Below are positions 1-8,641 of a stretch of DNA of 64,000 nt, in pieces. Below the pieces are notes generated by a model. That model was given only the letters and a program-made list of their open reading frames with translations, was not told the origin of the DNA and did no database searches. Location: contig NZ_AP014627.1 of assembly GCF_001547895.1 (NCBI RefSeq), positions 1,057,501 through 1,121,500 of the forward strand, written 5' to 3'. Source of the DNA: Pseudomonas sp. Os17 (GTDB lineage Bacteria > Pseudomonadota > Gammaproteobacteria > Pseudomonadales > Pseudomonadaceae). The translations under genes were made by a program, and so were the position numbers. Each line of letters begins with the position of its first letter. Position 1 is the stretch's first letter.

Positions 1-1
1 C

Positions 2-1276
2 GACAACGTGGTGAACAAGAGCGAGCGTTCGCCCTGGTACACCGGGCAGTCGCTGATGGAAATCCTCGAAACCGTGGAAGTGGCCGGTGACCGCAACTTC
101 ACCGACCTGCGTTTCCCGGTGCAATACGTCAACCGTCCGAACCTGAACTTCCGTGGTTTTGCCGGCACCCTGGCCAGCGGCATCGTGCACAAGGGTGACG
201 AAGTCGTGGTGCTGCCGTCGGGCAAGAGCAGCCGGGTCAAGTCCATCGTCACCTTCGAGGGCGAGCTGGAGCAGGCCGGTCCTGGCCAGGCCGTGACCCT
301 GACCATGGAAGACGAGATCGACATCTCCCGCGGCGACCTGCTGGTGCATGCCGACAACGTGCCGCCGGTCACCGACAGCTTCGAAGCCATGCTGGTGTGG
401 ATGGCCGAAGAGCCGATGCTGCCGGGCAAGAAATACGACATCAAGCGTGCGACCAGCTACGTGCCGGGCTCGATCGCCAGCATCAACCACAAGGTGGATG
501 TGAACACCCTGGAAGAGGGCGCGGCCAGCGCGCTGCAACTGAACGAGATCGGCAAGGTCAAGATCAGCCTCGATGCACCGATCGCCCTGGATGGCTACGA
601 AAGCAACCGCACCACCGGCGCTTTCATCGTCATCGACCGCTTGACCAACGGCACCGTCGGCGCCGGCATGATCATCGCCCAGCCGGTGGCCCATGGCAGC
701 GCCACCCACCATGGCAAGCTGGCTCATGTGGCCACCGAAGAGCGTGCCCAGCGCTTCGGCCAGCAACCGGCCACCGTGCTGTTCAGCGGCCTGTCGGGCG
801 CCGGCAAGAGCACCCTGGCCTACGCCGTGGAGCGCAAGCTGTTCGATATGGGCCGTGCGGTGTACGTGCTCGATGGCCAGAACCTGCGGCACGACCTGAA
901 CAAGGGCCTGCCCCAGGACCGTGCCGGGCGGACCGAGAACTGGCGCCGTGCGGCCCACGTCGCCCGTCAGTTCAACGAAGCCGGCCTGCTGACCCTGGCC
1001 GCGTTCGTGGCACCGAGTGCCGAAGGGCGCGAGCAGGCCAAGGACCTGATCGGCAAGGAGCGTCTGCTGACGGTGTATGTCCAGGCATCGCCTGCGGTGT
1101 GCGCCGAGCGTGATCCGCAAGGCCTGTACGCGGCGGGTGGGGATAACATCCCGGGCGAATCCTTCCCTTACGACGTGCCGCTCAATGCCGATCTGGTGAT
1201 CGACACCCAGGCGCTGTCGGTGGAAGAGAGCGTCAAGCAGGTGCTGGACCTGCTGCGCAGCCGCGGCGCGATCTAA
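2..1276 (+). CDS. cysNC: Bifunctional sulfate adenylyltransferase subunit 1 / adenylylsulfate kinase CysNC, 3' part
   Basis: The frame is open from the first bases of the window, so the 5' end (the GTPase G domain) lies outside. What remains is the beta-barrel elongation-factor-like domains 2 and 3 of CysN, then a fused CysC domain. The CysC part has a Walker A motif GLSGAGKS (codons at 788-811), followed by [10 protein letters not shown] and RDPQGLY, in the places of the APS kinase signature motifs. CysN with CysD makes APS from sulfate and ATP, and CysC phosphorylates it to PAPS for cytoplasmic sulfate assimilation. The CysN-CysC fusion is normal for pseudomonads. A strong terminator follows. 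The GTG at 8 is only an internal Val codon. Confidence 0.95.
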   Translation, partial: DNVVNKSERSPWYTGQSLMEILETVEVAGDRNFTDLRFPVQYVNRPNLNFRGFAGTLASGIVHKGDEVVVLPSGKSSRVKSIVTFEGELEQAGPGQAVTLTMEDEIDISRGDLLVHADNVPPVTDSFEAMLVWMAEEPMLPGKKYDIKRATSYVPGSIASINHKVDVNTLEEGAASALQLNEIGKVKISLDAPIALDGYESNRTTGAFIVIDRLTNGTVGAGMIIAQPVAHGSATHHGKLAHVATEERAQRFGQQPATVLFSGLSGAGKSTLAYAVERKLFDMGRAVYVLDGQNLRHDLNKGLPQDRAGRTENWRRAAHVARQFNEAGLLTLAAFVAPSAEGREQAKDLIGKERLLTVYVQASPAVCAERDPQGLYAAGGDNIPGESFPYDVPLNADLVIDTQALSVEESVKQVLDLLRSRGAI

Positions 1277-1285
1277 GCCGTAGCC

Positions 1286-1323
1286 AAAAGCCCGCAGTCG
1301 AGTGATCGGCTGCGGGCTTTTTT
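1286..1323 (+). terminator. Rho-independent terminator of cysNC
   Basis: A 12-bp perfect stem AAAAGCCCGCAG / CTGCGGGCTTTT with a 12-nt loop runs into a T tract, ten bases after the cysNC stop codon. Confidence 0.9.
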
Positions 1324-1366
1324 GTGCGCTTGAATTAGCCTTCCCCGGCCAGGACGGTACAGCTCC

Positions 1367-1395
1367 GTAGGAGCTGGCTTGCCAGCGAAGAGGCC
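1367..1395 (+). repeat. Single REP palindrome
   Basis: The stretch starting GTAGGAGCTGGCTTGCCAGC has the core of the common Pseudomonas REP family: GGAGC, then a palindromic GGCTTGCC-type core, then GCGAAGAGGC. It lies between cysNC and the acyltransferase gene, next to the latter's stop codon. Related copies are at 10716-10776 and 13276-13347. Confidence 0.7.
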
Positions 1396-1396
1396 C

Positions 1397-2302
1397 TCAG
1401 GGTTTTGCCGGATACTCTCGATGCAGCACTTCCAGCAGCGCATCCTTGGCCAGCCACTGCTGGTTGATCCAGCCCTGGAATTCCTGGCGATAGGCCGTGT
1501 CCTGTTCGTAGTTCTTGCCAATGAACTGCGGCGGAATCCGTACCTCTTCAAAGCGCACCACCACATCCTTGACCCTGCCGCACAACAGGTCCCAGAAACC
1601 GGGCCGGCCAGCGGGGTAGTGCAGGGTCACATCGATGATCGATTGCAGTTGCTCGCCCATGGCGTCCAACACAAAGGCGATACCACCGGCCTTGGGCTTG
1701 AGCAGGTAGCGAAACGGTGATTGCTGCTGGGCGTGCTTGGCGTCGGTAAAGCGCGTGCCTTCGACGAAGTTGAAGATGCCCACCGGGTTGTTGCGAAACT
1801 TCGCGCAGGTCTTGCGGGTGGTTTCCAGGTCCTTGCCTTTCTTCTCCGGATGCTTTTCCAGGTAGGCCTTGGAGTAGCGCTTCATGAACGGGAAGCCCAG
1901 AGCCCACCAGGCGAGGCCAATCACCGGCACCCAGATCAACTCCTGCTTGAGGAAGAACTTCAACGGGCGAATGCGCCGGTTGAACACGTACTGCAGGACC
2001 ATGATGTCGACCCAGCTCTGGTGGTTGCTGGTGACCAGGTAGGAGTGCTGGTAATCCAGGCCTTGCAGGTCCTGCACATGCCAGCGGGTGCGGCACACCA
2101 GCTGCATCCAGGCCTTGTTGTTGCTGATCCAGGCTTCGTGGGTGTGGTTCATCAGCCAGTGAGTCAAGCGCTGGGTGAGGGCGAAGGGCAGGGCCTTGCA
2201 GATCGCCACGCAGAACAGGAACGAGCACAGCAGGATGGTGTTCAGCGCCAGCAGGATCGAGGCAATGATCCCGCGCACGACGGCAGGTAGAAATTCCAGC
2301 AT
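1397..2302 (-). CDS. yihG: YihG-type membrane acyltransferase (PlsC superfamily)
   Basis: 301 residues with an N-terminal hydrophobic segment (about residues 8-40) and the 1-acyl-glycerol-phosphate acyltransferase signature: an HX4D box NHQSWVD near residue 93 and the acceptor motif FVEGTR. The segments KFFLKQELIWVP, PFMKRYSKAYL and GKDLETTRKTC closely match my memory of E. coli YihG, including its length of about 310 residues. It probably acylates lysophospholipids at the inner membrane. Its ATG follows the pta stop codon with no intervening base, so the two are almost certainly co-transcribed and translationally coupled. The exact acyl acceptor cannot be read from sequence. Confidence 0.88.
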   Translation of the reverse strand: MLEFLPAVVRGIIASILLALNTILLCSFLFCVAICKALPFALTQRLTHWLMNHTHEAWISNNKAWMQLVCRTRWHVQDLQGLDYQHSYLVTSNHQSWVDIMVLQYVFNRRIRPLKFFLKQELIWVPVIGLAWWALGFPFMKRYSKAYLEKHPEKKGKDLETTRKTCAKFRNNPVGIFNFVEGTRFTDAKHAQQQSPFRYLLKPKAGGIAFVLDAMGEQLQSIIDVTLHYPAGRPGFWDLLCGRVKDVVVRFEEVRIPPQFIGKNYEQDTAYRQEFQGWINQQWLAKDALLEVLHREYPAKP

Positions 2303-4402
2303 TTAGACATCCATGGGTCGGTTGGCGGCTTGAATCGCGGTCAGGGCGATGGTGTAGACGATGTCGTCCACCTGGGCGCCCCGGGGCAGGTCGTTCACGG
2401 GTTTGCGCAGGCCTTGCAGCATCGGGCCCAGGCTCACGCAATCGGCGCTGCGCTGCACGGCCTTGTGGGTGGTGTTGCCGGTGTTCAGGTCTGGGAACAC
2501 GAACACCGTGGCTTTGCCCGCCACCTGGCTGTTGGGCGCCAGTTGTCGGGCGACGTTCTCGTTGGCCGCGGCGTCGTATTGCAGCGGGCCGTCGATCAGC
2601 AGTGAGCGCTGGGCTTCGTGGGCCAGCAGGGTCGCCTCGCGGACTTTCTCCACTTCTTCGCCGCTGGCCGAATCGCCGCTGGAGTAGCTGATCATTGCCA
2701 CCCGTGGGGTGATGCCGAAGGCCGCCGCCGAATCGGCGCTCTGCAAGGCGATTTCCGCCAGCTCGCTGGCGCTGGGGTGCGGGTTCATCACGCAGTCGCC
2801 GTAGACCAGCACCTGCTCGGGGAACAGCATGAAGAACACCGAAGACACCAGGGTGCAGCCCGGGGCGGTCTTGATCAGTTGCAGGGCCGGACGGATGGTG
2901 TTGGCGGTGGAGTGGATCACCCCGGATACCAGGCCGTCCACTTCATCCAGGGCCAGCATCACGGTGCCGATCACCACCGGGTCTTCCAGTTGCTGCTCGG
3001 CCATGGGCGCGTTGAGGCTCTTGCTCTTGCGCAGGGCAACCATGGGCTCCACGTAGCGCTCGCGGATCAGGTCCGGGTCGAGAATCTCCAGGCCTTCGGG
3101 CAACTCGATGCCCTGGGCCCGGGCCACCGCATGAACTTCCTCCGGCTTGGCCAGCAGCACACAACGGGCAATGCCACGGGCCTGGCAGATGGCGGCGGCC
3201 TGTACGGTCAGCGGCTCGCTGCCTTCGGGCAGGACGATGCGTTTGTTGGCCTGCTGGGCTCGCTGGATCAACTGGTAGCGGAACACGGCCGGCGACAGGC
3301 GCATTTCCCGCGGGGTGCCGCAGCGCTGGTGCAGCCAGTTGGCGTCCAGGTGGCTGGCGACGAAGTCGGTGATGATTTCCGCGCGCTCGCGGTCATCGAT
3401 GGGGATTTCCTTGTTCAGGCCATTGAGCTGGTTGGCGGTGTCGTAGGACCCGGTGCTGACCGACAGCACCGGCAGGCCGGCGTTCAGGGCGCCACGGCAC
3501 AGCTCCATGATCCGCGGGTCGGGCAGGGTGTCGCTGGTCAGCAGCAGGCCGGCCAGGGGCACGCCGTTGATCGCCGCCAGGCTCACGGCGAGGATGATGT
3601 CATCGCGGTCCCCCGGCGTCACCACCAGCACGCCGGGCTTGAGCAGCTCCACGGTGTTGCGCATGGTGCGGGCGCAAATGATGATCTTGGTCATGCGCCG
3701 GCTTTCGTAGTCGCCGGCGTTGAGCACCTGGGCTCCCATCAGCTCCGCTACGTCGCGGGTGCGTGGGGCGTTGAGTTCCGGCTGGAAGGGAATGCACCCC
3801 AGCAGGCGGAAGTCGCCGCTGCGCAGCAATGGCGAATGCTCCTTCAAGCGTGCGGAGAAGGCCTCCATGCTTTCATCGGTGCGCACCTTGTTGAGGATCA
3901 CACCCAGCACTTTCGGGTCCCGCGGGCCGCCGAACAACTGTGCCTGCAGCTCGACCCGGCCGGACAGTTCGGTGAGCACTTCGTTTTCCGGGGCGGACAC
4001 CAGGATCACCTCGGCATCCAGGCTTTTCGCCAGGTGCAGGTTGACCCGGGCGGCGTAGCTGGCGCTGCGGGTCGGCACCATGCCTTCGACGATCAGCACG
4101 TCCTTGCCGATGGCGGCTTGCTGGTAGAGGGTGATGATTTCCTCCAGCAGCTCATCCAGCTGACCGTCGCCGAGCATCCGCTCGACATGGGCCAGGCCCA
4201 GGGGTTGTGGCGGTTTCAGACCGTGGGTGCGGGCCACCAGCTCGGTGGAGCGCTCGGGACCGGTATCGCCCGGATGAGGCTGGGCAATGGGTTTGAAAAA
4301 GCCGACCTTGAGGCCGGCCCGTTCCAGGGTACGCACCAGCCCGAGGCTGATGGAGGTCAGACCCACACCAAAATCGGTGGGCGCGATAAAAAAAGTTTGC
4401 AT
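2303..4402 (-). CDS. pta: Phosphate acetyltransferase
   Basis: Interconverts acetyl-CoA and acetyl phosphate. I chose the start at 4402 (protein begins MQTFFIAPT, 699 aa) because it aligns with the family start; an ATG 21 bases upstream adds only seven unlike residues. The long form has an N-terminal P-loop-like dethiobiotin-synthase fold (TDFGVGLTSISLGL, about residues 8-21), a central DRTGG domain, and a C-terminal PTA_PTB catalytic domain of about 320 residues (from LSPAVFRYQLIQRA). This is the usual long Pta length. No ackA lies beside it in this window; a DUF3565 gene occupies the upstream position. yihG follows immediately. Confidence 0.95.
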   Translation of the reverse strand: MQTFFIAPTDFGVGLTSISLGLVRTLERAGLKVGFFKPIAQPHPGDTGPERSTELVARTHGLKPPQPLGLAHVERMLGDGQLDELLEEIITLYQQAAIGKDVLIVEGMVPTRSASYAARVNLHLAKSLDAEVILVSAPENEVLTELSGRVELQAQLFGGPRDPKVLGVILNKVRTDESMEAFSARLKEHSPLLRSGDFRLLGCIPFQPELNAPRTRDVAELMGAQVLNAGDYESRRMTKIIICARTMRNTVELLKPGVLVVTPGDRDDIILAVSLAAINGVPLAGLLLTSDTLPDPRIMELCRGALNAGLPVLSVSTGSYDTANQLNGLNKEIPIDDRERAEIITDFVASHLDANWLHQRCGTPREMRLSPAVFRYQLIQRAQQANKRIVLPEGSEPLTVQAAAICQARGIARCVLLAKPEEVHAVARAQGIELPEGLEILDPDLIRERYVEPMVALRKSKSLNAPMAEQQLEDPVVIGTVMLALDEVDGLVSGVIHSTANTIRPALQLIKTAPGCTLVSSVFFMLFPEQVLVYGDCVMNPHPSASELAEIALQSADSAAAFGITPRVAMISYSSGDSASGEEVEKVREATLLAHEAQRSLLIDGPLQYDAAANENVARQLAPNSQVAGKATVFVFPDLNTGNTTHKAVQRSADCVSLGPMLQGLRKPVNDLPRGAQVDDIVYTIALTAIQAANRPMDV

Positions 4403-4459
4403 GCGAATTCTCGGAAGGTGCATGGCAAGGGCGACGGTCTAAGGCCGTCTGCCGAATCG

Positions 4460-4768
4460 TCAGGCGCTAAGGTTATCGCTTCCCGGGGGCTGAGCACACC
4501 AGCCACAGTCAAAGGGCTTGCCTATTTTTTCTGCCCGCCGCTGTGGGTCCAGGACCCAGGCCCGGGATTGCCAGGGGGGCTGGTGGCGCAGGTGCTGGGT
4601 ATGGCCGCAGGACAGCTCCACCACCCAGTGGCCGTCTTCATCCTGATGAAATCCACGAATTGTCGGCCGGCTTTTCCCGTTCCGTTGGTCCGGGTTCCGT
4701 TCGCTTTCGAGCGATTGCTTCGCTAAACTTCGACGCTCTTCATTCTTATGCAAAAGGTCCCGCCCCAT
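4460..4768 (-). CDS. DUF3565 small Cys/His protein
   Basis: A short cytoplasmic protein. Its C-terminal half carries the conserved DUF3565 pattern: GFHQDEDGHWVVELSCGH, then RHQPPW, then FDCGWC. The Cys-X-His and CXXC pairs suggest metal binding (inference), but no function is established. The first 30 residues are basic and polar. The start is uncertain: ATG at 4768 gives 102 aa and overlaps the divergent slyD start codon, while internal starts would also keep the whole domain. It lies 57 bp upstream of pta on the same strand. Confidence 0.7.
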   Translation of the reverse strand: MGRDLLHKNEERRSLAKQSLESERNPDQRNGKSRPTIRGFHQDEDGHWVVELSCGHTQHLRHQPPWQSRAWVLDPQRRAEKIGKPFDCGWCAQPPGSDNLSA

Positions 4769-5252
4769 GCTGATCGCCGCCAATAAGGCTGTCTCCATCG
4801 ACTATACCCTCACCAATGACGCTGGTGAGGTCATCGACAGCTCTGCCGGCGGCGCCCCGCTGGTTTACCTGCAAGGCGCAGGTAACATCATTCCTGGTCT
4901 GGAAAAGGCTCTGGAAGGCAAGCAAGTCGGTGACGAGCTGAACGTTTCCGTAGAACCTGAAGATGCCTACGGCGAATACGCTGCCGAACTGGTCAGCACC
5001 CTGAGCCGCAGCATGTTCGAAGGTGTCGACGAGCTGGAAGTGGGCATGCAGTTCCACGCATCCGCTCCGGACGGCCAGATGCAGATCGTGACCATCCGTG
5101 ACCTGGACGGCGACGACGTGACCGTCGACGGCAACCACCCGCTGGCCGGTCAGCGCCTGAACTTCCAGGTCAAGATCGTTGCCATCCGTGATGCCAGCCA
5201 GGAAGAAATCGCTCATGGCCACGTCCATGGCGAAGGTGGCCATCACCACTGA
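4767..5252 (+). CDS. slyD: FKBP-type peptidyl-prolyl isomerase SlyD
   Basis: 161 residues. The FKBP domain is split by the insert-in-flap chaperone domain: the start MLIAANKAVSIDYTLTNDAG and YLQGAGNIIPGLEKALEGK belong to the FKBP part, and EDAYGEYAAELV opens the insert. The short tail GHVHGEGGHHH is histidine-rich and is a nickel-binding feature in the family, though much shorter than the E. coli tail. It catalyses cis-trans proline isomerisation, acts as a cytoplasmic chaperone and may contribute to nickel handling. The start codon abuts the divergent DUF3565 gene, so the two promoters must sit inside each other's coding sequence. Confidence 0.93.
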   Translation: MLIAANKAVSIDYTLTNDAGEVIDSSAGGAPLVYLQGAGNIIPGLEKALEGKQVGDELNVSVEPEDAYGEYAAELVSTLSRSMFEGVDELEVGMQFHASAPDGQMQIVTIRDLDGDDVTVDGNHPLAGQRLNFQVKIVAIRDASQEEIAHGHVHGEGGHHH

Positions 5253-5280
5253 TTTTCTGCGCTAAGCTCAAGCGTGCTGG

Positions 5281-5446
5281 AGAGGCGCCCGAGCAGGCTG
5301 TGTGAAAACTACTGCGTTTGGCAATACTGCGTTAAAAACAGGCTCGGAATGCTCATTTGGGCTCCTAAACTCCGCTTCCTCGCCTGTTTTTGCCTTGTCT
5401 TGCCTGCACTCGCGACGTTTTCACACAGCCTGCGAGGGCGCCTTTT
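5281..5446 (+). terminator. slyD terminator hairpin with an inserted element in its loop
   Basis: AGGCGCCC downstream of slyD pairs with GGGCGCCT followed by a T run at 5436-5446, a normal terminator except that the arms are about 140 bp apart. Everything between them is an inverted-repeat element (5294-5433). Restoring the gap gives a compact hairpin, suggesting insertion into an existing terminator loop. Confidence 0.6.
5294..5433. mobile_element. Short MITE-like element with 17-bp terminal inverted repeats
   Basis: Perfect terminal inverted repeats GCAGGCTGTGTGAAAAC (5294-5310) and its reverse complement (5417-5433) bound 140 bp with no plausible gene. ACTGCGTT occurs twice inside (5311-5318 and 5326-5333). 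There is no transposase, so if mobile it would depend on one supplied elsewhere. No target-site duplication can be assigned because the element is embedded in the slyD terminator stem. The family was not identified. Confidence 0.6.
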
Positions 5447-5516
5447 TAGTCCGCGGCTTTTGGCTGTACTGTCGAGAGGCTGTTTTCTGTAAGAACACAG
5501 GAATTTGGAGTTCGTC

Positions 5517-5999
5517 ATGAGTGCTTTTCACGACCTTAAATTGAAAGCCCTGGATGGTCAGGAGCTGCCGCTCGCGCCCTTCAAGGGGCAAGTCGTGCTG
5601 GTGGTCAACGTCGCCTCCAAATGTGGTCTGACACCACAATATGCGGCGTTGGAAAATCTCTACCAGCAATACAAGGGCCAGGGGTTCAGCGTACTGGGCC
5701 TGCCCTGCAATCAGTTCGCCGGGCAGGAGCCGGGCACCGAGCAGCAGATCCAGGAGTTTTGCAGCCTCAACTACGGGGTGACCTTTCCCCTGAGCAGCAA
5801 GCTCGAGGTCAACGGTCCCGAGCGGCATCAGCTGTACCGTTTGCTGGCGGGCGAGGGGGCCGAGTTTCCGGGGGACATCACCTGGAACTTCGAAAAATTC
5901 CTCCTGGGCAAGGATGGCCGGGTTCTGGCGCGCTTCTCGCCACGCACCGCGCCGGATGATCCCACCGTGGTCCAGGCTATCGAGAAGGCCTTGAGCTGA
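5517..5999 (+). CDS. Glutathione peroxidase (thiol peroxidase, Cys type)
   Basis: 160 residues from ATG 5517, with GGAG six bases upstream; the alternative TTG at 5505 overlaps that Shine-Dalgarno and is less likely. Family motifs are clear: NVASKCGLTPQY with the peroxidatic Cys36, LGLPCNQFAGQEPG carrying the catalytic Gln, and WNFEKFL with the catalytic Trp and Asn. It reduces hydroperoxides in the cytoplasm; bacterial Cys-type members usually use thioredoxin rather than glutathione as reductant. It is monocistronic, with a terminator just downstream. Confidence 0.93.
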   Translation: MSAFHDLKLKALDGQELPLAPFKGQVVLVVNVASKCGLTPQYAALENLYQQYKGQGFSVLGLPCNQFAGQEPGTEQQIQEFCSLNYGVTFPLSSKLEVNGPERHQLYRLLAGEGAEFPGDITWNFEKFLLGKDGRVLARFSPRTAPDDPTVVQAIEKALS

Positions 6000-6048
6000 G
6001 GCGGCCAGCCGGGTGCACCCGCCCGGCCCATTGTTATTGCCTGCCTCG

Positions 6049-6071
6049 CGCCGCTCTCATGCGGCGTTTTT
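6049..6071 (+). terminator. Terminator after the glutathione peroxidase gene
   Basis: CGCCGC / GCGGCG stem with a six-base loop followed by TTTTT, 50 bp after the stop codon. Confidence 0.75.
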
Positions 6072-6113
6072 GCATCTAAATCACTTAAATCAATAATGCT
6101 GTGCAGGGCTTTG

Positions 6114-6132
6114 GGGGATGAATATTATCCCC
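6114..6132. promoter_or_regulatory. Perfect inverted repeat upstream of the OYE gene, candidate operator
   Basis: GGGGAT-N7-ATCCCC with an AT-rich centre lies 80 bp before the start codon of the Old Yellow Enzyme gene. It looks like a repressor site of the TetR type that controls many OYE genes, but no regulator gene is adjacent, so this is inference. Confidence 0.35.
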
Positions 6133-6212
6133 ATCATAAGTGCGCCGGGGCCGGTACCCGGCGCAGTCTTGTGCGTCGAATATCGACTCAAGCCTTTTTG
6201 TCGGAGTGCAGC

Positions 6213-7316
6213 ATGCCTGTTCAAGCCTTGTTCAAACCCTTTCAACTCGGCGCGCTGGAGCTGCCGACCCGCGTGGTGATGGCGCCCATGACCCGCTCGT
6301 TTTCCCCGGGTGGGGTGCCCAACGCCAAGGTCATCGAGTATTACCGGCGCCGTGCCGCCGCCGGCGTGGGCCTGATCATCACCGAGGGCACCACGGTCGG
6401 ACACAAGGCCGCCAACGGTTACCCCAACGTGCCGCAGTTTTATGGCGAAGCGGCCCTGGCCGGCTGGAAGAAGGTGGTGGACGCGGTTCATGCCGAGGGC
6501 GGCAAGATCGTCCCGCAGCTGTGGCATGTGGGCAATGTGCGGCGCCTGGGCACCGAGCCGGATGCCAGCGTGCCCGGCTACGGCCCCAGTGAGAAGCTCA
6601 AGGATGGCAAGGTGGTGGTGCATGGCATGACCCACGAGGACATCCGGGAGGTGATCGCAGCCTTCGCCCAGGCCGCCAAGGATGCCCAGAGCATCGGCAT
6701 GGACGGCGTGGAAATCCACGGCGCCCACGGTTATCTGGTGGACCAGTTCTTCTGGGAAGGCAGCAACCAGCGCACCGATGAATATGGCGGCGACCTGGCC
6801 CAGCGTTCGCGTTTCGCCATCGAGCTGATCCAGGCCGTGCGTGCCGCCGTCGGCCCGGAATTCCCGATCATCCTGCGCTTTTCCCAATGGAAGCAGCAGG
6901 ACTACAGCGCTCGCCTGGTACAGACTCCGCAAGCCCTGGGCGCATTCCTCAAGCCGCTGGCGGATGCCGGTGTGGATATCTTCCACTGCTCGACCCGGCG
7001 CTTCTGGGAGCCGGAGTTCGAAGGTTCGGACCTGAACCTGGCCGGCTGGACCCGCAAGCTCACCGGCAAGCCGACCATCACCGTGGGCAGCGTCGGCCTG
7101 GACGGCGAGTTCCTGCAGTTCATGGTCAACACCGACAAGGTGGCGCAGCCGGCCAGCCTGGAAAACCTGCTGCAGCGCCTGAACAACGACGAGTTCGATC
7201 TGGTGGCCGTGGGCCGGGCCCTGCTGGTGGATCCGGATTGGGCGCAGAAAGTCCGTGAAGGCCGTGAGCAGGACATTCTGCCGTTCAGCCGCGAAGCCCT
7301 GATGACCCTGGTCTAA
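6213..7316 (+). CDS. Old Yellow Enzyme family NADH:flavin oxidoreductase
   Basis: 367 residues from ATG 6213; upstream ATG 6096 would add 39 residues unlike the family. A single FMN-binding TIM barrel: MAPMTRSFSPGG at the N-terminus, the active-site segment IHGAHGYLVDQFFW, the NQRTDEYGG motif, and a C-terminal phosphate-binding region around FDLVAVGRALLVDPDW. Members reduce activated C=C bonds (enones, nitro compounds, maleimides) with NAD(P)H. The physiological substrate is unknown; the redox neighbourhood hints at detoxification of electrophiles. The stop codon overlaps that of the convergent glycosyltransferase gene by two bases. Confidence 0.92.
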   Translation: MPVQALFKPFQLGALELPTRVVMAPMTRSFSPGGVPNAKVIEYYRRRAAAGVGLIITEGTTVGHKAANGYPNVPQFYGEAALAGWKKVVDAVHAEGGKIVPQLWHVGNVRRLGTEPDASVPGYGPSEKLKDGKVVVHGMTHEDIREVIAAFAQAAKDAQSIGMDGVEIHGAHGYLVDQFFWEGSNQRTDEYGGDLAQRSRFAIELIQAVRAAVGPEFPIILRFSQWKQQDYSARLVQTPQALGAFLKPLADAGVDIFHCSTRRFWEPEFEGSDLNLAGWTRKLTGKPTITVGSVGLDGEFLQFMVNTDKVAQPASLENLLQRLNNDEFDLVAVGRALLVDPDWAQKVREGREQDILPFSREALMTLV

Positions 7317-8572
7317 CGTCCGGCTCCGGGCGGCGAGGGGGGCAGCCCTCTCACCGCCTGGAGTGTCTTGACCGTACCTGGCGTTTTTTGCAGCGCCGCT
7401 TCGATCATTGCCTCGTAGTCTCCGGCTGGAGCCGGCTGGCAGGCATTGCGCAACTGATCTTCAAACTGTTCGATCACGGCGGGCCACCCTTGGCGGCTGG
7501 CGTGTTGCCGGGCATTGAGACGTACCCGGCGCAGGGTTTCGGCTTCCTCCAGCAGCCAGCCGGTAGCCTCACAGAACGCGCCTTCATCCCCGGGCATGGC
7601 CAGCACGCCGTTGTAGCCATGGCGGATATGCTGGGCTGCCGCGGCCTGATCGTAAGCCACCACCGCCAAGCCGGACGCCAGGGCTTCAAGCACCACATTG
7701 CCGAAGGTTTCGGTCAGGCTGGGAAACAGGAACACATCCCCCGAGGCGTAATGGGCCGCCAGTGCCTCGCCGCGCTGGCTGCCGCAGAACAGGGCTTCGG
7801 GCAGGTTTTTTTCCAGGGCGGCACGTTGTGGGCCGTCACCCACCACGATCAACTTCATCCGACGCTGTGGATAACTGGCCTTGAGCTGTTCGAAGCAGCG
7901 CTTGAGCAGCCCGAGATTCTTCTCCGGCGCCAGGCGCCCGACATGGATCACCGCCAGGTCGTCGTTGCCCAGGCCCCAATGGCTGCGCAGCTCATTGAGC
8001 CGCTTGGCCGGATGGAACAACTGGCTGTCGACGCCTCGGGACAGCAGGGCCAGGCGTTCGAAGTGGCGGCGCTCCAGCTCCAGGCGCTGGCTGACACTGG
8101 GCACCAGGGTCAGCTTCGAGCGGTTGTGGAACCAGCGCAGGTAGTGGGTCAGCAGGCGAGTCAGCAAACCCAGGCCGTATTGGCTGGAGTACTGCTGGAA
8201 GTTGGTATGGAAGCCGCTGACCACCGAGATCCCCAGGCGCTGGGCGGCCCGCAGTGCAGACAGTCCCAGGGGACCTTCGGTGGCAATGTAGAGCACGTCC
8301 GGGCGCTGGCGTTTCCAGCGCCGCAGCAGTTTGTGCATCGACGACTGACCCCATTGCAGCCCCGGATAGCCCGGTAGCGGCCAGCCGCGGCACAGCAGCA
8401 GCGCTTCATCGCTGGGCCGACTCTGGTCGCAGCCCTGGCGCGGGCGCACCAGCTCCACCTGATGCCCGCGGGCGCGCAGGCCATCGCACAGGCGGCCAAG
8501 GGTATTGGCCACGCCATTGATTTCCGGCGGGAAGGTTTCAGTGATGAGGGTGATATGCAGAGCGGTCGTCAT
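7313..8572 (-). CDS. GT4-type glycosyltransferase
   Basis: 419 residues from ATG 8572. GT-B fold: the N-terminal acceptor domain opens with ITETFPPEINGVANTLGRL and contains GFHTNFQQYS. The C-terminal nucleotide-sugar domain contains HVGRLAPEKNLGLL and FLFPSLTETFGNVVLEALASG, the EX7E region of GT4 enzymes. This architecture matches alpha-mannosyltransferase/sulfoquinovosyl-type glycolipid enzymes; the sugar and acceptor are not readable. No export or polysaccharide genes are adjacent. It may share a transcript with upstream cysZ (69 bp apart). Confidence 0.88.
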   Translation of the reverse strand: MTTALHITLITETFPPEINGVANTLGRLCDGLRARGHQVELVRPRQGCDQSRPSDEALLLCRGWPLPGYPGLQWGQSSMHKLLRRWKRQRPDVLYIATEGPLGLSALRAAQRLGISVVSGFHTNFQQYSSQYGLGLLTRLLTHYLRWFHNRSKLTLVPSVSQRLELERRHFERLALLSRGVDSQLFHPAKRLNELRSHWGLGNDDLAVIHVGRLAPEKNLGLLKRCFEQLKASYPQRRMKLIVVGDGPQRAALEKNLPEALFCGSQRGEALAAHYASGDVFLFPSLTETFGNVVLEALASGLAVVAYDQAAAAQHIRHGYNGVLAMPGDEGAFCEATGWLLEEAETLRRVRLNARQHASRQGWPAVIEQFEDQLRNACQPAPAGDYEAMIEAALQKTPGTVKTLQAVRGLPPSPPGAGR

Positions 8573-8641
8573 GGCCTCAGTGTCGACTGAGGCCATGTCG
8601 CCATTGTGACGTGCGGATGATGGATTTATGACGCCGGCAGC

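Noticed and set aside
2618..4726. A 702-codon open frame on the plus strand across pta
   Set aside because: It is fully antisense to pta, has Gly/Gln/His-rich composition, no domains and no ribosome site. Long antisense frames are expected at this GC content.
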